Below are positions 1 through 8,341 of a stretch of 64,000 nucleotides of DNA, piece after piece. The translations under genes were made by a program, and so were the position numbers. The notes beneath the pieces are model-generated. The model did not search any database, had not been told where the DNA came from, and worked only from the letters and a program-made list of their open reading frames with translations. Positions within the stretch are counted from its first letter, which is position 1, and each line of letters opens with the position of its first letter. The DNA comes from Microbacterium hydrocarbonoxydans (GTDB lineage Bacteria > Actinomycetota > Actinomycetes > Actinomycetales > Microbacteriaceae): the NCBI RefSeq assembly GCF_011752045.1, contig NZ_JAAKXW010000001.1:434001-498000 (forward strand), in the 5' to 3' direction.

Positions 1-585
1 GGGGGCAAGACGGCGCTGCTCGCGGCGATCGCGCGGCAGCACGGCGCAGCCCTCGAGGCCAACGAGGTCGTGCCCGCGCGTGCCGGACTCGTCCGCAATG
101 CGCTGCGCGCCGTGCCGGGAGAGGTCACCGTCCATGAGGAGGACGGACGCGAGCTCGCCTCGTCGCGGCCCGGCGAGTTCGACCGGATCCTCGTCGACGC
201 CCCGTGCACGGGCCTCGGCGCGCTGCGCCGGCGACCGGAGGCTCGCTGGCGCAAGTCGCCCGCCGACGTCGCCGAACTCGTCCCGCTCCAGGTCGGGCTG
301 CTCTCCGGCGCGCTGGACGCGCTCGCTCCCGGTGGCGTCGTCGCCTACGTCACCTGCTCGCCGCACCTCGCCGAGACCACCGGGGTCGTTCAGGAGGTGC
401 TCCGCGATCGCACGGACGTCATCGAGCTCGATGCACGCGCCGTGCTCGCAGGCCTCGCGGCCTCGCCGATCGACCTCGGCTCCGACGGCTCCGGCCGCGT
501 GCAGCTCTGGCCGCACCGGCACGGCACCGATGCCATGTTCCTCGCGCTGCTGCAGCGCACGGCACCCGACCAGAAGGAAGACTGA
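1..585 (+). CDS. rsmB: 16S rRNA (cytosine-5) methyltransferase RsmB, C-terminal part
   Basis: This is the 3' part of a gene cut by the left window edge; 194 residues are visible. RsmB-family enzymes transfer a methyl group from SAM to C5 of a cytosine in 16S rRNA (C967 in E. coli). The fragment opens with the GGKT end of the SAM-binding loop. It then shows DAPCTG (about residue 69), which carries the product-release cysteine, and YVTCS (about residue 120), which carries the catalytic cysteine. Both cysteines of the RsmB/NOP2 family are therefore intact. The N-terminal NusB-like RNA-binding domain would lie outside the window. rpe starts 4 bases after the stop, so the two are probably cotranscribed. 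Confidence 0.93.
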   Translation, partial: GGKTALLAAIARQHGAALEANEVVPARAGLVRNALRAVPGEVTVHEEDGRELASSRPGEFDRILVDAPCTGLGALRRRPEARWRKSPADVAELVPLQVGLLSGALDALAPGGVVAYVTCSPHLAETTGVVQEVLRDRTDVIELDARAVLAGLAASPIDLGSDGSGRVQLWPHRHGTDAMFLALLQRTAPDQKED

Positions 586-589
586 AGAC

Positions 590-1270
590 ATGCATCTGCC
601 CGCGGCCCCCCGCATCAACCCCAGCATCCTCGCGGCCGACTTCGTGAACATGCAGCGCGATCTCGCGAAGATCGCGACGGCGGACTTCGCGCACGTCGAC
701 GTCATGGACAACCACTTCGTGCCCAACCTCACCTTCGGCCCGCAGATGGTCGAGCGCATCCAGGCGACCAGCCCGGTGCCCCTCGACGTGCACCTGATGA
801 TCACCGATCCCGACCGCTGGGCTCCGGGCTACGCGGAGCTGGGCGCGGCGAGCGTGACCTTCCACCTCGAGGCGGCGACGGACCCGGTCGCGCTCGCCAG
901 GCGCCTGCGCAGCATCGGAGCGCGCGCCGGGGTCGCGGTCAAGCCAGGTACCGCCGCCGACAGCCTGTACGACGTGCTGGACGAGTTCGACCAGATCCTC
1001 GTGATGACCGTCGAGCCCGGCTTCGGCGGGCAGGGTTTCATGCCCGAGACGATGCCGAAGCTGCGGGCCCTCGCCGATGAGGCGAAGCGGCGCGGATCGA
1101 GCGTCTGGCTGCAGGTCGACGGCGGCATCTCCGACAGCACGATCGAGATCGCCGCCGCCGCCGGCGCCGACACCTTCGTCGCCGGGTCCGCCGTGTACGG
1201 GTCCGACGACGTGGAGGCCGCCGTCACCCGGCTCAGGGACCTCGCCAGAGCCGCTAGCCTGGAATCGTGA
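590..1270 (+). CDS. rpe: Ribulose-phosphate 3-epimerase
   Basis: Interconverts D-ribulose 5-phosphate and D-xylulose 5-phosphate in the pentose phosphate pathway, in the cytosol. The 226-residue protein is normal length for this TIM-barrel family. Family motifs are in order: NPSILAADF near the N-terminus, [12 protein letters not shown] (metal-binding aspartate), DVHLMI, the EPGFGGQGF phosphate loop and QVDGGI. The ATG at 590 was chosen over an in-frame extension back to 80, because that extension lies inside rsmB. A purine-rich AAGGAAG stretch precedes it. The last 4 bases overlap the GTG of hisE, and the end of the gene also carries the apparent hisE promoter. Confidence 0.95.
   Translation: MHLPAAPRINPSILAADFVNMQRDLAKIATADFAHVDVMDNHFVPNLTFGPQMVERIQATSPVPLDVHLMITDPDRWAPGYAELGAASVTFHLEAATDPVALARRLRSIGARAGVAVKPGTAADSLYDVLDEFDQILVMTVEPGFGGQGFMPETMPKLRALADEAKRRGSSVWLQVDGGISDSTIEIAAAAGADTFVAGSAVYGSDDVEAAVTRLRDLARAASLES
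1255..1260 (+). promoter_or_regulatory. Candidate -10 box for leaderless hisE transcript
   Basis: TAGCCT lies inside the end of rpe, with 6 bases between it and the hisE GTG at 1267. That spacing would put the transcription start on or next to the start codon. No good -35 hexamer is seen. Confidence 0.5.
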
Positions 1271-1530
1271 AGACTTTCGACGAACTGTTCGCCGAGCTCA
1301 GCCGGAAGGCCGAGACCCGACCCGAGGGATCGGGCACGGTCGCGGAGCTCGACGGCGGCGTGCACACGATCGGCAAGAAGATCGTCGAAGAGGCCGCCGA
1401 GGTGTGGATGGCCTCCGAGTACGAGTCCGACGAGGCCGCGGCAGAGGAGATCTCGCAGCTCCTGTACCACCTGCAGGTGATGATGCTCGCGAAGGGGCTG
1501 ACCCTGCAGGACGTCTACCGACATCTGTGA
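1267..1530 (+). CDS. hisE: Phosphoribosyl-ATP pyrophosphatase
   Basis: Second step of histidine synthesis: hydrolyses phosphoribosyl-ATP to phosphoribosyl-AMP and pyrophosphate. The 87-residue protein is a stand-alone HisE of the all-alpha MazG-like fold. It contains the conserved [10 protein letters not shown] helix with metal-binding glutamates and the [14 protein letters not shown] helix. It starts at GTG, overlapping the rpe stop by 4 bases. There is no Shine-Dalgarno sequence, but a -10-like TAGCCT lies 6 bases upstream, so a leaderless transcript is possible. hisG, the first enzyme of the pathway, follows after 40 bases; the actinobacterial hisE-hisG pairing supports the call. Confidence 0.95.
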   Translation: MKTFDELFAELSRKAETRPEGSGTVAELDGGVHTIGKKIVEEAAEVWMASEYESDEAAAEEISQLLYHLQVMMLAKGLTLQDVYRHL

Positions 1531-1570
1531 CGCGCCCCGCCCCACTCGTCACGACCTGAAGGCTCCCCCC

Positions 1571-2413
1571 ATGCTGCGCATCGCTGTTCCGAACAAGGGC
1601 TCTCTCTCCGAGACCGCCGCCGAGATGCTCGCGGAGGCCGGCTACGCCGGTCGCCGCGACCCCAAGACCCTCCACATCGTCGACGTCGAGAACGACGTCG
1701 AGTTCTTCTTCCTCCGCCCCAAGGACATCGCGACCTACGTCGGCTCCGGTGCGATCGACGTCGGCATCACCGGAAGGGACCTGCTCCTCGACGCCCGCAT
1801 GCCGGGTGCCAGGGAGATCGAGGCCCTCGGCTTCGCGGCGTCCACGTTCCGCTTCGCGGCCCCGACCGGCCGCTACAGCGACGTGACCGAGCTGGACGGG
1901 CTGCGGGTCGCCACCTCCTATCCGGGGCTGGTCGACGCCTTCCTCGACAAGCGCGGCATCGCCGTCGACCTGGTGCCGCTCGACGGCGCCGTCGAGTCCG
2001 CGGTCCGGCTGGGAGTGGCGGATGCCGTCGCCGACGTCGTGGAGACCGGCACAACGCTCCGCCAGGCGGGGCTCGACGTGTTCGGCCCGGTGATCCTGGA
2101 GTCCGAGGCCGTGCTCATCGCGGGACCGAAGGACGCCGACGGCGCCGAGACGCTTCTGCGCCGCCTGCGCGGAGTGATGGTCGCCCGCCGTTTCGTGATG
2201 ATCGACTACGACCTCCCGGTGGCCCTGCTCGACGACGCGGTGAAGATCGCCGGCGGCGTCGAGTCGCCCACGGTCTCGCCGCTGCGTGATCCCGAGTGGG
2301 TGGCGGTGCGGGTCATGGTGGCACGCTCCCGCGTCAACCCGGTGATGGACGAGCTCTACGCCCTCGGCGCCCGTGCGATCCTCGTCACCGCGATCCACAA
2401 CGCGAGGCTGTGA
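1571..2413 (+). CDS. hisG: ATP phosphoribosyltransferase, long form
   Basis: Catalyses the committed first step of histidine synthesis, joining ATP and PRPP. At 280 residues it is the long HisG_L form: a bipartite periplasmic-binding-protein-like catalytic part (about 1-205) and a C-terminal ACT-like regulatory domain (about 206-280). The long form is normally histidine-inhibited and needs no HisZ partner. The N-terminus [11 protein letters not shown] and the central segment leading to VETGTTLR, which binds the PRPP phosphate, are typical. The start codon follows a run of C with no clear ribosome-binding site, so translation may be coupled to hisE. The TGA stop shares its last base with the hisF ATG. 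Confidence 0.96.
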   Translation: MLRIAVPNKGSLSETAAEMLAEAGYAGRRDPKTLHIVDVENDVEFFFLRPKDIATYVGSGAIDVGITGRDLLLDARMPGAREIEALGFAASTFRFAAPTGRYSDVTELDGLRVATSYPGLVDAFLDKRGIAVDLVPLDGAVESAVRLGVADAVADVVETGTTLRQAGLDVFGPVILESEAVLIAGPKDADGAETLLRRLRGVMVARRFVMIDYDLPVALLDDAVKIAGGVESPTVSPLRDPEWVAVRVMVARSRVNPVMDELYALGARAILVTAIHNARL

Positions 2414-3174
2414 TGACTCTCGCCAGTCGCGTCATCCCGTGCCTCGACGTGGCGGAGGGCCGCGTCGTCAAGGGCGTCAACTTCGAGAACCTGCGGGACA
2501 TGGGCGATCCCGTCGAGCTCGCGCGGCACTACGCCGCGCAGGGGGCCGACGAGATCACGTTCCTCGACGTCACCGCCACGGTCGATGCGCGCGCGACCAC
2601 CTATGACGTCGTGCAGCGCACGGCCGAGCAGGTGTTCGTGCCGTTGACCGTGGGCGGGGGAGTGCGCAGCGTCGACGACGTCGCGCGGCTGCTCTCCGTC
2701 GGGGCGGACAAGGTCGGCGTCAACTCCGCCGCCATCGCCCGGCCAGAGCTCATCGGCGAGATCGCCGACCGTTTCGGCGCGCAGGTGCTGGTGCTGTCCC
2801 TGGACGTCAAGCGCGCGGACACCACGCCGTCCGGCTTCGTCGTGACGACGCACGGCGGCCGTCGGCTGACCGAGATCGACGCCGTCGCCTGGGCCCGCGA
2901 GGCCGCCGAGCGCGGCGCCGGCGAGCTCCTCGTGAACTCGATCGACGCCGACGGCACCCGCGACGGGTTCGACCTCGAACTGGTCCGCCTGATGCGGGAG
3001 GCCGCCTCCGTGCCTGTCATCGCCTCGGGCGGCGCCGGCGCCGTCGAGCACTTCGCCCCCGCGATCAAGGCGGGAGCGGATGCCGTGCTGGCCGCGAGCG
3101 TGTTCCACACCGGCGCCCTCACAGTGGGCGACGTGAAGGACGCGCTGCGCGCCGAGGGGGTGCTGGTCCGTTGA
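2413..3174 (+). CDS. hisF: Imidazole glycerol phosphate synthase, cyclase subunit
   Basis: HisF, with the glutaminase HisH, converts PRFAR to imidazole glycerol phosphate and AICAR. The 253-residue (beta-alpha)8 barrel has both catalytic aspartates: one in [15 protein letters not shown] near residue 11 and one in VLSLDVKR near residue 130. The phosphate sites TVGGGVRS and ASGGAGA are also present. The ATG at 2413 overlaps the hisG stop by 1 base. Longer in-frame starts lie inside hisG and are rejected. hisH and hisA/priA are not in this window and must lie in another cluster. Strict translational coupling with hisG and hisI is likely. Confidence 0.96.
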   Translation: MTLASRVIPCLDVAEGRVVKGVNFENLRDMGDPVELARHYAAQGADEITFLDVTATVDARATTYDVVQRTAEQVFVPLTVGGGVRSVDDVARLLSVGADKVGVNSAAIARPELIGEIADRFGAQVLVLSLDVKRADTTPSGFVVTTHGGRRLTEIDAVAWAREAAERGAGELLVNSIDADGTRDGFDLELVRLMREAASVPVIASGGAGAVEHFAPAIKAGADAVLAASVFHTGALTVGDVKDALRAEGVLVR

Positions 3175-3530
3175 GCGACATCGAGGACCGCATCGCCCAG
3201 GTGGCGTTCGACGACGACGGGCTCGCCCCCGCGATCGTGCAGCAGTGGGACACCCGTGAGGTGCTCATGCTCGCCTGGATGGATGCCGAGGCGCTCCGGC
3301 GCACGCTCACCGGGGGACGGGCCGTGTACTGGTCGCGCTCCCGCCAGGAGTATTGGCGCAAGGGCGACACGTCCGGGCACATCCAGGCCGTCCGCGAGGC
3401 GCGGCTGGACTGCGACGGCGACGCCATCCTGCTGCTCGTCGACCAGACCGGAGCGGCGTGCCATCTCGGCACGCGCTCCTGCTTCGACACCACCGACCTC
3501 GAGGCCGTCCCGGGGAGCGCGAGCGAATGA
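3171..3530 (+). CDS. hisI: Phosphoribosyl-AMP cyclohydrolase
   Basis: Third step of histidine synthesis: opens the adenine ring of phosphoribosyl-AMP. The 119-residue zinc- and magnesium-dependent enzyme shows [25 protein letters not shown] and the metal-binding [17 protein letters not shown] segment with the zinc cysteines. It is a stand-alone cyclohydrolase; the pyrophosphatase is the separate hisE. The TTG start at 3171 overlaps the hisF stop by 4 bases. The stop overlaps the next gene's ATG by 4 bases, leaving no room for the trpE gene usually found here in related actinobacteria. Confidence 0.95.
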   Translation: MSDIEDRIAQVAFDDDGLAPAIVQQWDTREVLMLAWMDAEALRRTLTGGRAVYWSRSRQEYWRKGDTSGHIQAVREARLDCDGDAILLLVDQTGAACHLGTRSCFDTTDLEAVPGSASE

Positions 3531-4117
3531 GCCTCGCGCGCAGAGGACGCTCGATCGCCGTCTCCGGCTTCCTGCTGGCCGGTGCCGTCGGCGTCATCTC
3601 CTCGACGCAGACCTGGCTGACGGTCGAGCGCGCCGACGCGGGCGAGGCGATCCTCGTCCCCGGGGCCACCGCGCTCCCGCTGCTGACGCCGCTCAGCCTC
3701 GCCGTGCTCGCCCTCGGCGCCGCGCTGTCGATCGTGGGGCCGGTGCTCCGCCTCGTCTTCGGCGTCCTCGCGGGCGCCGCGGCGCTGTTCCTCGGCTGGA
3801 CGACCGCGCAGCTCCTGCTGACGCTGCCGCTCAGCGCCGTCGCCCCCGCGGTCACCGAGACCACAGGGCTGGCCGGCGGCGGCGCTCTCGCCGACGTCAT
3901 CTCCGGGATCACCCCGACGGCCTGGCCCGTGCTGGCTCTCGTCGGCTGGCTGATCCTGCTGGCTGCGAGCGCCGTCGTGCTGCTCACAGCACGCTCCTGG
4001 CGTGCGGGCGGCCGGCGCTACCGCACGGACGCGGCCGCGACGGCCTCGGGCGCCGGGCCCGTCGACGCCGTCGATTCCTGGGACGAGCTGTCCCGCGGAA
4101 CCGATCCGACGCGGTGA
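3527..4117 (+). CDS. Trp biosynthesis-associated membrane protein
   Basis: A 196-residue protein with four hydrophobic segments (about 9-27, 47-70, 77-98 and 131-153) and an Arg-rich, charged C-terminal tail. It matches the layout of the actinobacterial family known only from its place in tryptophan gene clusters (TIGR02234 type). The periplasmic stretch beginning STQTWLTV after the first helix is typical. The molecular function is not known; a role in tryptophan or precursor transport is only a guess. The ATG overlaps the hisI stop. The usual upstream neighbour trpE is missing. Confidence 0.8.
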   Translation: MSLARRGRSIAVSGFLLAGAVGVISSTQTWLTVERADAGEAILVPGATALPLLTPLSLAVLALGAALSIVGPVLRLVFGVLAGAAALFLGWTTAQLLLTLPLSAVAPAVTETTGLAGGGALADVISGITPTAWPVLALVGWLILLAASAVVLLTARSWRAGGRRYRTDAAATASGAGPVDAVDSWDELSRGTDPTR

Positions 4118-4165
4118 CCCCGATAGACTGAATCCGATCCCGCACGTCGTCCCCCGGAGGAGAAC

Positions 4166-4396
4166 ATGACCAACCCGATCGCCGACCCCGGCCACGGACA
4201 CTCGCCTGCGGCCTGGACCGCCGTGATCGTCATGCTCGTCGGCTTCACCGCCGGCACGGTCGCCTTCTGCTTCGAGCAGCCCACGTTCGTGTGGATCTCC
4301 GCCGCACTGATCCCGATCGGCGCGATCCTGGGCTGGGTGCTGGCCAAGGCCGGCTACGGCGTGAAGGGCCCCAAGTACTCGCCGAAGGGCCACTAG
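4166..4396 (+). CDS. HGxxPAAW family small membrane protein
   Basis: A 76-residue protein with the family signature HGHSPAAW near residue 10, two hydrophobic helices (about 17-37 and 41-62) and a Gly/Lys-rich tail ending PKYSPKGH. The family is named for this motif and is seen beside trpC in many actinobacteria; no biochemical role is known to me. A strong Shine-Dalgarno GGAGGAGA lies just before the ATG. A -10-like TAGACT at 4124-4129 suggests its own promoter in the 48-base gap after the previous gene. Its TAG stop shares its last base with the trpC GTG, which points to coupled translation. Confidence 0.85.
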   Translation: MTNPIADPGHGHSPAAWTAVIVMLVGFTAGTVAFCFEQPTFVWISAALIPIGAILGWVLAKAGYGVKGPKYSPKGH

Positions 4397-5169
4397 TGGT
4401 CCTCGCCGACCTGACGGCCGGCGCTGTCGCAGACGCAGAGCGTCGCGCACTCACCAGGCCGATGGCCGAGGTCGAGCGCGCCGCGCTGGCCCGCCCCGCG
4501 GCGAAGGACGCCCTTGCGTACCTGACGCCCGCCGACCGCGTGAAGATCATCGCCGAGGTCAAGCGCGCGAGCCCGTCGCGCGGCGCCCTCGCCGAGATCC
4601 CGGACCCGGCGCTCCAGGCCTCCCTGTACGAGACCGGGGGCGCCTCGGCGATCAGCGTGCTGACGGAGGAGCGCCGTTTCGGCGGCAGCCTCGCCGACCT
4701 CGAGGCCGTCACCGCCCGCGTGTCGCTCCCGGTGCTGCGCAAGGACTTCATCGCGACCCGCTATCAGGTCCTGGAAGCCCGGGCCGCGGGCGCCGATCTC
4801 GTCCTGCTCATCGTCGCCGGTCTGGAGCCGGACGTTCTCCGCGATCTCTTCGGCTTCATCACCGAGCTCGGCATGACGCCCCTGGTGGAGACGCACTCCG
4901 CCGAGGAGCTCGAGGCCGCGATCGACCTCGGCTCGCCGCTGATCGGCGTGAACGCGCGCGATCTGAAGACCCTCGAGCTCGACCGCGATCTGTTCGGACG
5001 CCTGGCCGACCGGATCCCGGACTCCGCGGTGAAGATCGCCGAGTCCGCCGTGCTCACCCCCGCCGACGTCGCGCACTACCGCTCCGCGGGCGCCGACGTC
5101 GTCCTGATCGGAGAGGCGCTCGTGACGGGCGATCCGGTCGCCACCCTCAAGAGCTTCCTGGAGGCCTGA
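4396..5169 (+). CDS. trpC: Indole-3-glycerol-phosphate synthase
   Basis: Closes the indole ring from carboxyphenylamino-deoxyribulose 5-phosphate in tryptophan synthesis. The 257-residue single-domain TIM barrel has the catalytic lysines in [13 protein letters not shown] and VLRKDFI, the glutamates in LVETHS and IAESAV, and the GVNARDLKT phosphate loop. No PRAI (TrpF) domain is fused, as is usual in actinobacteria, where PriA does that job. The chosen GTG at 4396 overlaps the previous stop by 1 base; longer in-frame starts would run through the HGxxPAAW gene. Confidence 0.96.
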   Translation: MVLADLTAGAVADAERRALTRPMAEVERAALARPAAKDALAYLTPADRVKIIAEVKRASPSRGALAEIPDPALQASLYETGGASAISVLTEERRFGGSLADLEAVTARVSLPVLRKDFIATRYQVLEARAAGADLVLLIVAGLEPDVLRDLFGFITELGMTPLVETHSAEELEAAIDLGSPLIGVNARDLKTLELDRDLFGRLADRIPDSAVKIAESAVLTPADVAHYRSAGADVVLIGEALVTGDPVATLKSFLEA

Positions 5170-6413
5170 TGCCCAGCACCGAGCGACCGGAGGGCAGCCT
5201 CCGCGAGCAGCACGGTCCGCAGTTCGGCGAGTACGGCGGGCGCTACATGCCCGAATCGCTGATCGCCGCCATCGACGAGCTGACCGAGGCGTACGCCGAG
5301 GCGATCGCCGACCCGGCCTTCCGGGCCGAGCTGGCCTCCCTGCTCGGCTCCTACGCGGGCCGGCCGTCGCCGATCACCGAGGTGGCCCGGTTCGCCGAGC
5401 ACGCCGGCGGCGCACGCGTCTTCCTCAAGCGCGAGGACCTCAACCACACCGGTTCGCACAAGATCAACAACGTGCTCGGCCAGGCGCTGCTCACCAAGCG
5501 CCTCGGCAAGACCCGCGTGATCGCCGAGACCGGTGCCGGCCAGCACGGCGTGGCCACGGCGACCGCCGCCGCGCTGTTCGGCCTGGACTGCACGATCTAC
5601 ATGGGCGAGGTCGACACCCAGCGGCAGGCGCTGAACGTGGCGCGCATGCGCCTCCTCGGCGCCGAGGTCGTCGCGGTGACCTCGGGGTCGCGCACGCTGA
5701 AGGACGCGATCAACGACGCATACCGCGACTGGGTCGCCTCCGTGGAGACCACGAACTACATCTTCGGCACCGCCGCGGGACCGCACCCGTTCCCCGCGAT
5801 GGTCCGCGACTTCCAGAAGGTCATCGGCGAGGAGGCGCGCGCGCAGCTCCTCGCCGAGGTCGGCCGGCTCCCCGACGCCGTCGTCGCGTGCGTCGGCGGC
5901 GGCTCGAACGCGATCGGCATGTTCGACGCGTTCCTCGACGACGAGGGCGTGAAGCTCTACGGGGTGGAGGCCGCCGGCGACGGCGTCGACACCGAGAAGC
6001 ACGCCGCGTCCATCGAGCGCGGCCGCCCCGGCATCCTGCACGGAGCGAAGACGTACGTGCTGCAGGACGAGGACGGCCAGACGATCGAGTCGCACTCGAT
6101 CTCCGCGGGGCTCGACTACCCGGGAGTCGGCCCGGAGCACTCGTGGCTCGCCGACATCGGACGCGCCGAGTACATCCCCGCCACCGATGACGAGGCGATG
6201 CAGGCGCTCCGCCTGCTCAGCCGCACCGAGGGCATCATCCCCGCGATCGAGTCCGCGCACGCCCTCGCCGGCGCGCTGCGCCTCGGCCGCGAGATGGGAC
6301 CGGATGCCGTGATCGCCGTGTGCCTCTCCGGCCGCGGCGACAAGGACATGGACACCGCCGCCCGCTACTTCCGCCTGTACGACGAGTCCGCCGCTGAAGG
6401 AGGAGCGCAGTGA
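5169..6413 (+). CDS. trpB: Tryptophan synthase beta chain
   Basis: PLP enzyme that condenses indole with L-serine to give tryptophan in the alpha2-beta2 complex with TrpA. The 414-residue protein has the PLP lysine in [11 protein letters not shown] (Lys98). The catalytic-glutamate region [12 protein letters not shown] and the Gly-rich phosphate loop GGGSNAIG are also present. It is of the TrpB1 type: usual length, and next to trpA. The ATG shares a base with the trpC stop and the end overlaps trpA by 4 bases, consistent with balanced synthesis of the two chains. Confidence 0.97.
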   Translation: MPSTERPEGSLREQHGPQFGEYGGRYMPESLIAAIDELTEAYAEAIADPAFRAELASLLGSYAGRPSPITEVARFAEHAGGARVFLKREDLNHTGSHKINNVLGQALLTKRLGKTRVIAETGAGQHGVATATAAALFGLDCTIYMGEVDTQRQALNVARMRLLGAEVVAVTSGSRTLKDAINDAYRDWVASVETTNYIFGTAAGPHPFPAMVRDFQKVIGEEARAQLLAEVGRLPDAVVACVGGGSNAIGMFDAFLDDEGVKLYGVEAAGDGVDTEKHAASIERGRPGILHGAKTYVLQDEDGQTIESHSISAGLDYPGVGPEHSWLADIGRAEYIPATDDEAMQALRLLSRTEGIIPAIESAHALAGALRLGREMGPDAVIAVCLSGRGDKDMDTAARYFRLYDESAAEGGAQ

Positions 6414-7213
6414 GCCGCGTCGAGGAGGCCATCCGCAAGGCCGAGGACGCCGGACGCAGCGCCTTCGTCGGCTATCTCCCCGTCGGCTACCCCGACCTCG
6501 AGACCAGCATCCAGGCCGCGATCACGCTCGCGGAGAACGGCGTCGACATCCTCGAGCTCGGTCCGCCCTACAGCGACCCCGTGATGGACGGCGCGATCAT
6601 CCAGGAGGCGACCACCGCCGCTCTGGCGAACGGCTTCAGGATGGCCGACCTGTTCACGGCGGTGCGCCGGATCACCGCGGCCACCGATGTGCCCGTGCTC
6701 GTGATGACGTACTGGAACCCCGTCTTCCAGTACGGCGTCGACCGCTACGCCGACGACCTCGTCGCCGCCGGCGGCGCCGGCCTGATCACCCCGGACATCA
6801 CGCCGGAGGTCGCAGGGGAGTGGATCGCCGCGAGCGAGCGGACGGGCCTCGACCGCGTGTTCCTCGCCGCGCCGACGTCGTCGGACGAGCGTCTCGATCT
6901 GGTCGTCTCCTCGTCGACCGGCTTCGTCTACACCGTCTCCACGATGGGCATCACGGGGGAGCGCGCCGAGCTCGACCGCGCCGCCCGCACCCTCGTCGCA
7001 CGTCTCCGCGAGCACGGCGCCAAGCGCGCCTGCGTCGGCATCGGCATCTCCACCGCCGAGCAGATCGCGGGCGTGTCGGAGTACGCCGACGGCGCGATCG
7101 TCGGCACGGCGCTCGTCCGCGCACTCCGCGACGGCGGCATCCCCGCCCTCGCCGAGGTCACCCGCAAGCTGGCCGCCGGCACCACGTCCGCGCGCCCCGA
7201 AACCGAGAACTAG
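6410..7213 (+). CDS. trpA: Tryptophan synthase alpha chain
   Basis: Cleaves indole-3-glycerol phosphate to indole, which is channelled to TrpB. The 267-residue TIM barrel keeps the catalytic Glu49 ([11 protein letters not shown]) and Asp60 (PVMDG) at the same numbers as the Salmonella enzyme. It also has the loop after [11 protein letters not shown] and the phosphate-binding GIGIST. The GTG start overlaps the trpB stop by 4 bases. A typical actinobacterial TrpA. The TAG stop doubles as the start of a TAGAAT -10 box for lgt. Confidence 0.96.
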   Translation: MSRVEEAIRKAEDAGRSAFVGYLPVGYPDLETSIQAAITLAENGVDILELGPPYSDPVMDGAIIQEATTAALANGFRMADLFTAVRRITAATDVPVLVMTYWNPVFQYGVDRYADDLVAAGGAGLITPDITPEVAGEWIAASERTGLDRVFLAAPTSSDERLDLVVSSSTGFVYTVSTMGITGERAELDRAARTLVARLREHGAKRACVGIGISTAEQIAGVSEYADGAIVGTALVRALRDGGIPALAEVTRKLAAGTTSARPETEN

Positions 7214-7216
7214 AAT
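7211..7216 (+). promoter_or_regulatory. Candidate -10 box for leaderless lgt transcript
   Basis: TAGAAT starts on the trpA stop codon, with 7 bases between it and the lgt ATG at 7224. No Shine-Dalgarno sequence lies in that gap, so a leaderless message is the simplest reading. Confidence 0.5.
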
Positions 7217-7223
7217 CGCACTC

Positions 7224-8252
7224 ATGTCCCTCGCGCTCCACAGCACCGTCACCGACGTGCTCGCCAGCATCCCCAGCCCTCCGGTCTCCTACATCGACCT
7301 GGGGCCGATCCGGATCCACTTCTACGCGCTCTGCATCATCGCCGGCATCATCGCCGCCGTGCTGCTGACCAACCACCGCCTCACCAGGCGCGGGGCGGAG
7401 CCGTGGGTCGTCATCGACATCTCGATCCTGGCCGTGCCGCTGGCGATCATCGGAGCGCGGATCTTCCACGTGCTCACCCACCCGAACTTCTACTTCGGCG
7501 AGGGCAAGAACACGTGGAACCCCTTCGAGCCGGGATCCGTGTGGGCGATCTGGGAGGGCGGCATCGCCATCTTCGGCGCGCTCATCGGCGGCGCGATCGG
7601 CGCCTGGCTCGGCTGCCGCTGGACCGGCATCCGCTTCTGGACCTTCGCCGACGCGCTGGCACCCGGCCTCCTGCTCGCCCAGGCGATGGGCCGCTTCGGC
7701 AACTGGTTCAACCACGAGCTCTTCGGCCTGCCGACCGACCTTCCGTGGGGTCTCGAGATCGAGTCCACGAACCCGGCGTTCCCGCCCGGGCTGCCCGAGG
7801 GCACGCTGTTCCACCCCACCTTCCTCTACGAGGTCATCTGGAACGGTCTCGGCGTCATCGTGCTGCTCTGGCTCAGCCGCAAGGCGACGGCGTTCCAGTG
7901 GGGACGCCTGTTCGCGATCTACCTGATCTGGTACAGCGCAGGCCGCATCGTGTGGGAGTCGATCCGCATCGATCCGAGCGAGATCATCCTCGGTCTGCGC
8001 AGCAACGTGTGGGCCGCGATCGTCGGCGTGGTCGTCGGAATCGTCATCCTCGTCGTCCAGACGCGCCGCCACCCCGGCCTCGAGCCGTCGCCGTACCAGC
8101 CGGGTCGCGCGCGGAAGGATGCGGACGCTGATGTACAATCGCAGGACAATCCCCTAGATTTCGTCGACCTGAGCGAGCCTCCGGCAGAAGAAGTCACCGC
8201 TGGAGCCACAGCCACAAGCACCGCTCCCACCCTCGAGGACGGCCGTCGATAG
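7224..8252 (+). CDS. lgt: Prolipoprotein diacylglyceryl transferase
   Basis: Integral membrane enzyme that attaches diacylglycerol from phosphatidylglycerol to the lipobox cysteine of exported prolipoproteins. The 342-residue protein has about seven membrane segments, the N-terminal GPIRIHFYALCII segment and the family signature MGRFGNWFNHELFG. A further conserved motif, YSAGRIVWE, precedes the last helix. The final 60 or so residues are a hydrophilic, Asp/Glu/Thr-rich cytoplasmic tail, as often seen in actinobacterial Lgt. Its position after trpA is conserved in the phylum. The FKBP lipoprotein at 48-49 kb is a likely substrate. A leaderless promoter is suspected. Confidence 0.95.
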   Translation: MSLALHSTVTDVLASIPSPPVSYIDLGPIRIHFYALCIIAGIIAAVLLTNHRLTRRGAEPWVVIDISILAVPLAIIGARIFHVLTHPNFYFGEGKNTWNPFEPGSVWAIWEGGIAIFGALIGGAIGAWLGCRWTGIRFWTFADALAPGLLLAQAMGRFGNWFNHELFGLPTDLPWGLEIESTNPAFPPGLPEGTLFHPTFLYEVIWNGLGVIVLLWLSRKATAFQWGRLFAIYLIWYSAGRIVWESIRIDPSEIILGLRSNVWAAIVGVVVGIVILVVQTRRHPGLEPSPYQPGRARKDADADVQSQDNPLDFVDLSEPPAEEVTAGATATSTAPTLEDGRR

Positions 8253-8341
8253 TCCGCCTCGTGGCGTGAGAACCCATCTGCATTGAACGAGCGGGCCAAC
8301 GTCGTCCCCGGTGTCACCTGAGTATCTGAGGACGGTATCTG

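Noticed and set aside
8253..8341. Possible riboswitch or attenuator before gltB
   Set aside because: The 89-base gap has no convincing aptamer-like or terminator/antiterminator fold that I could pair by eye.
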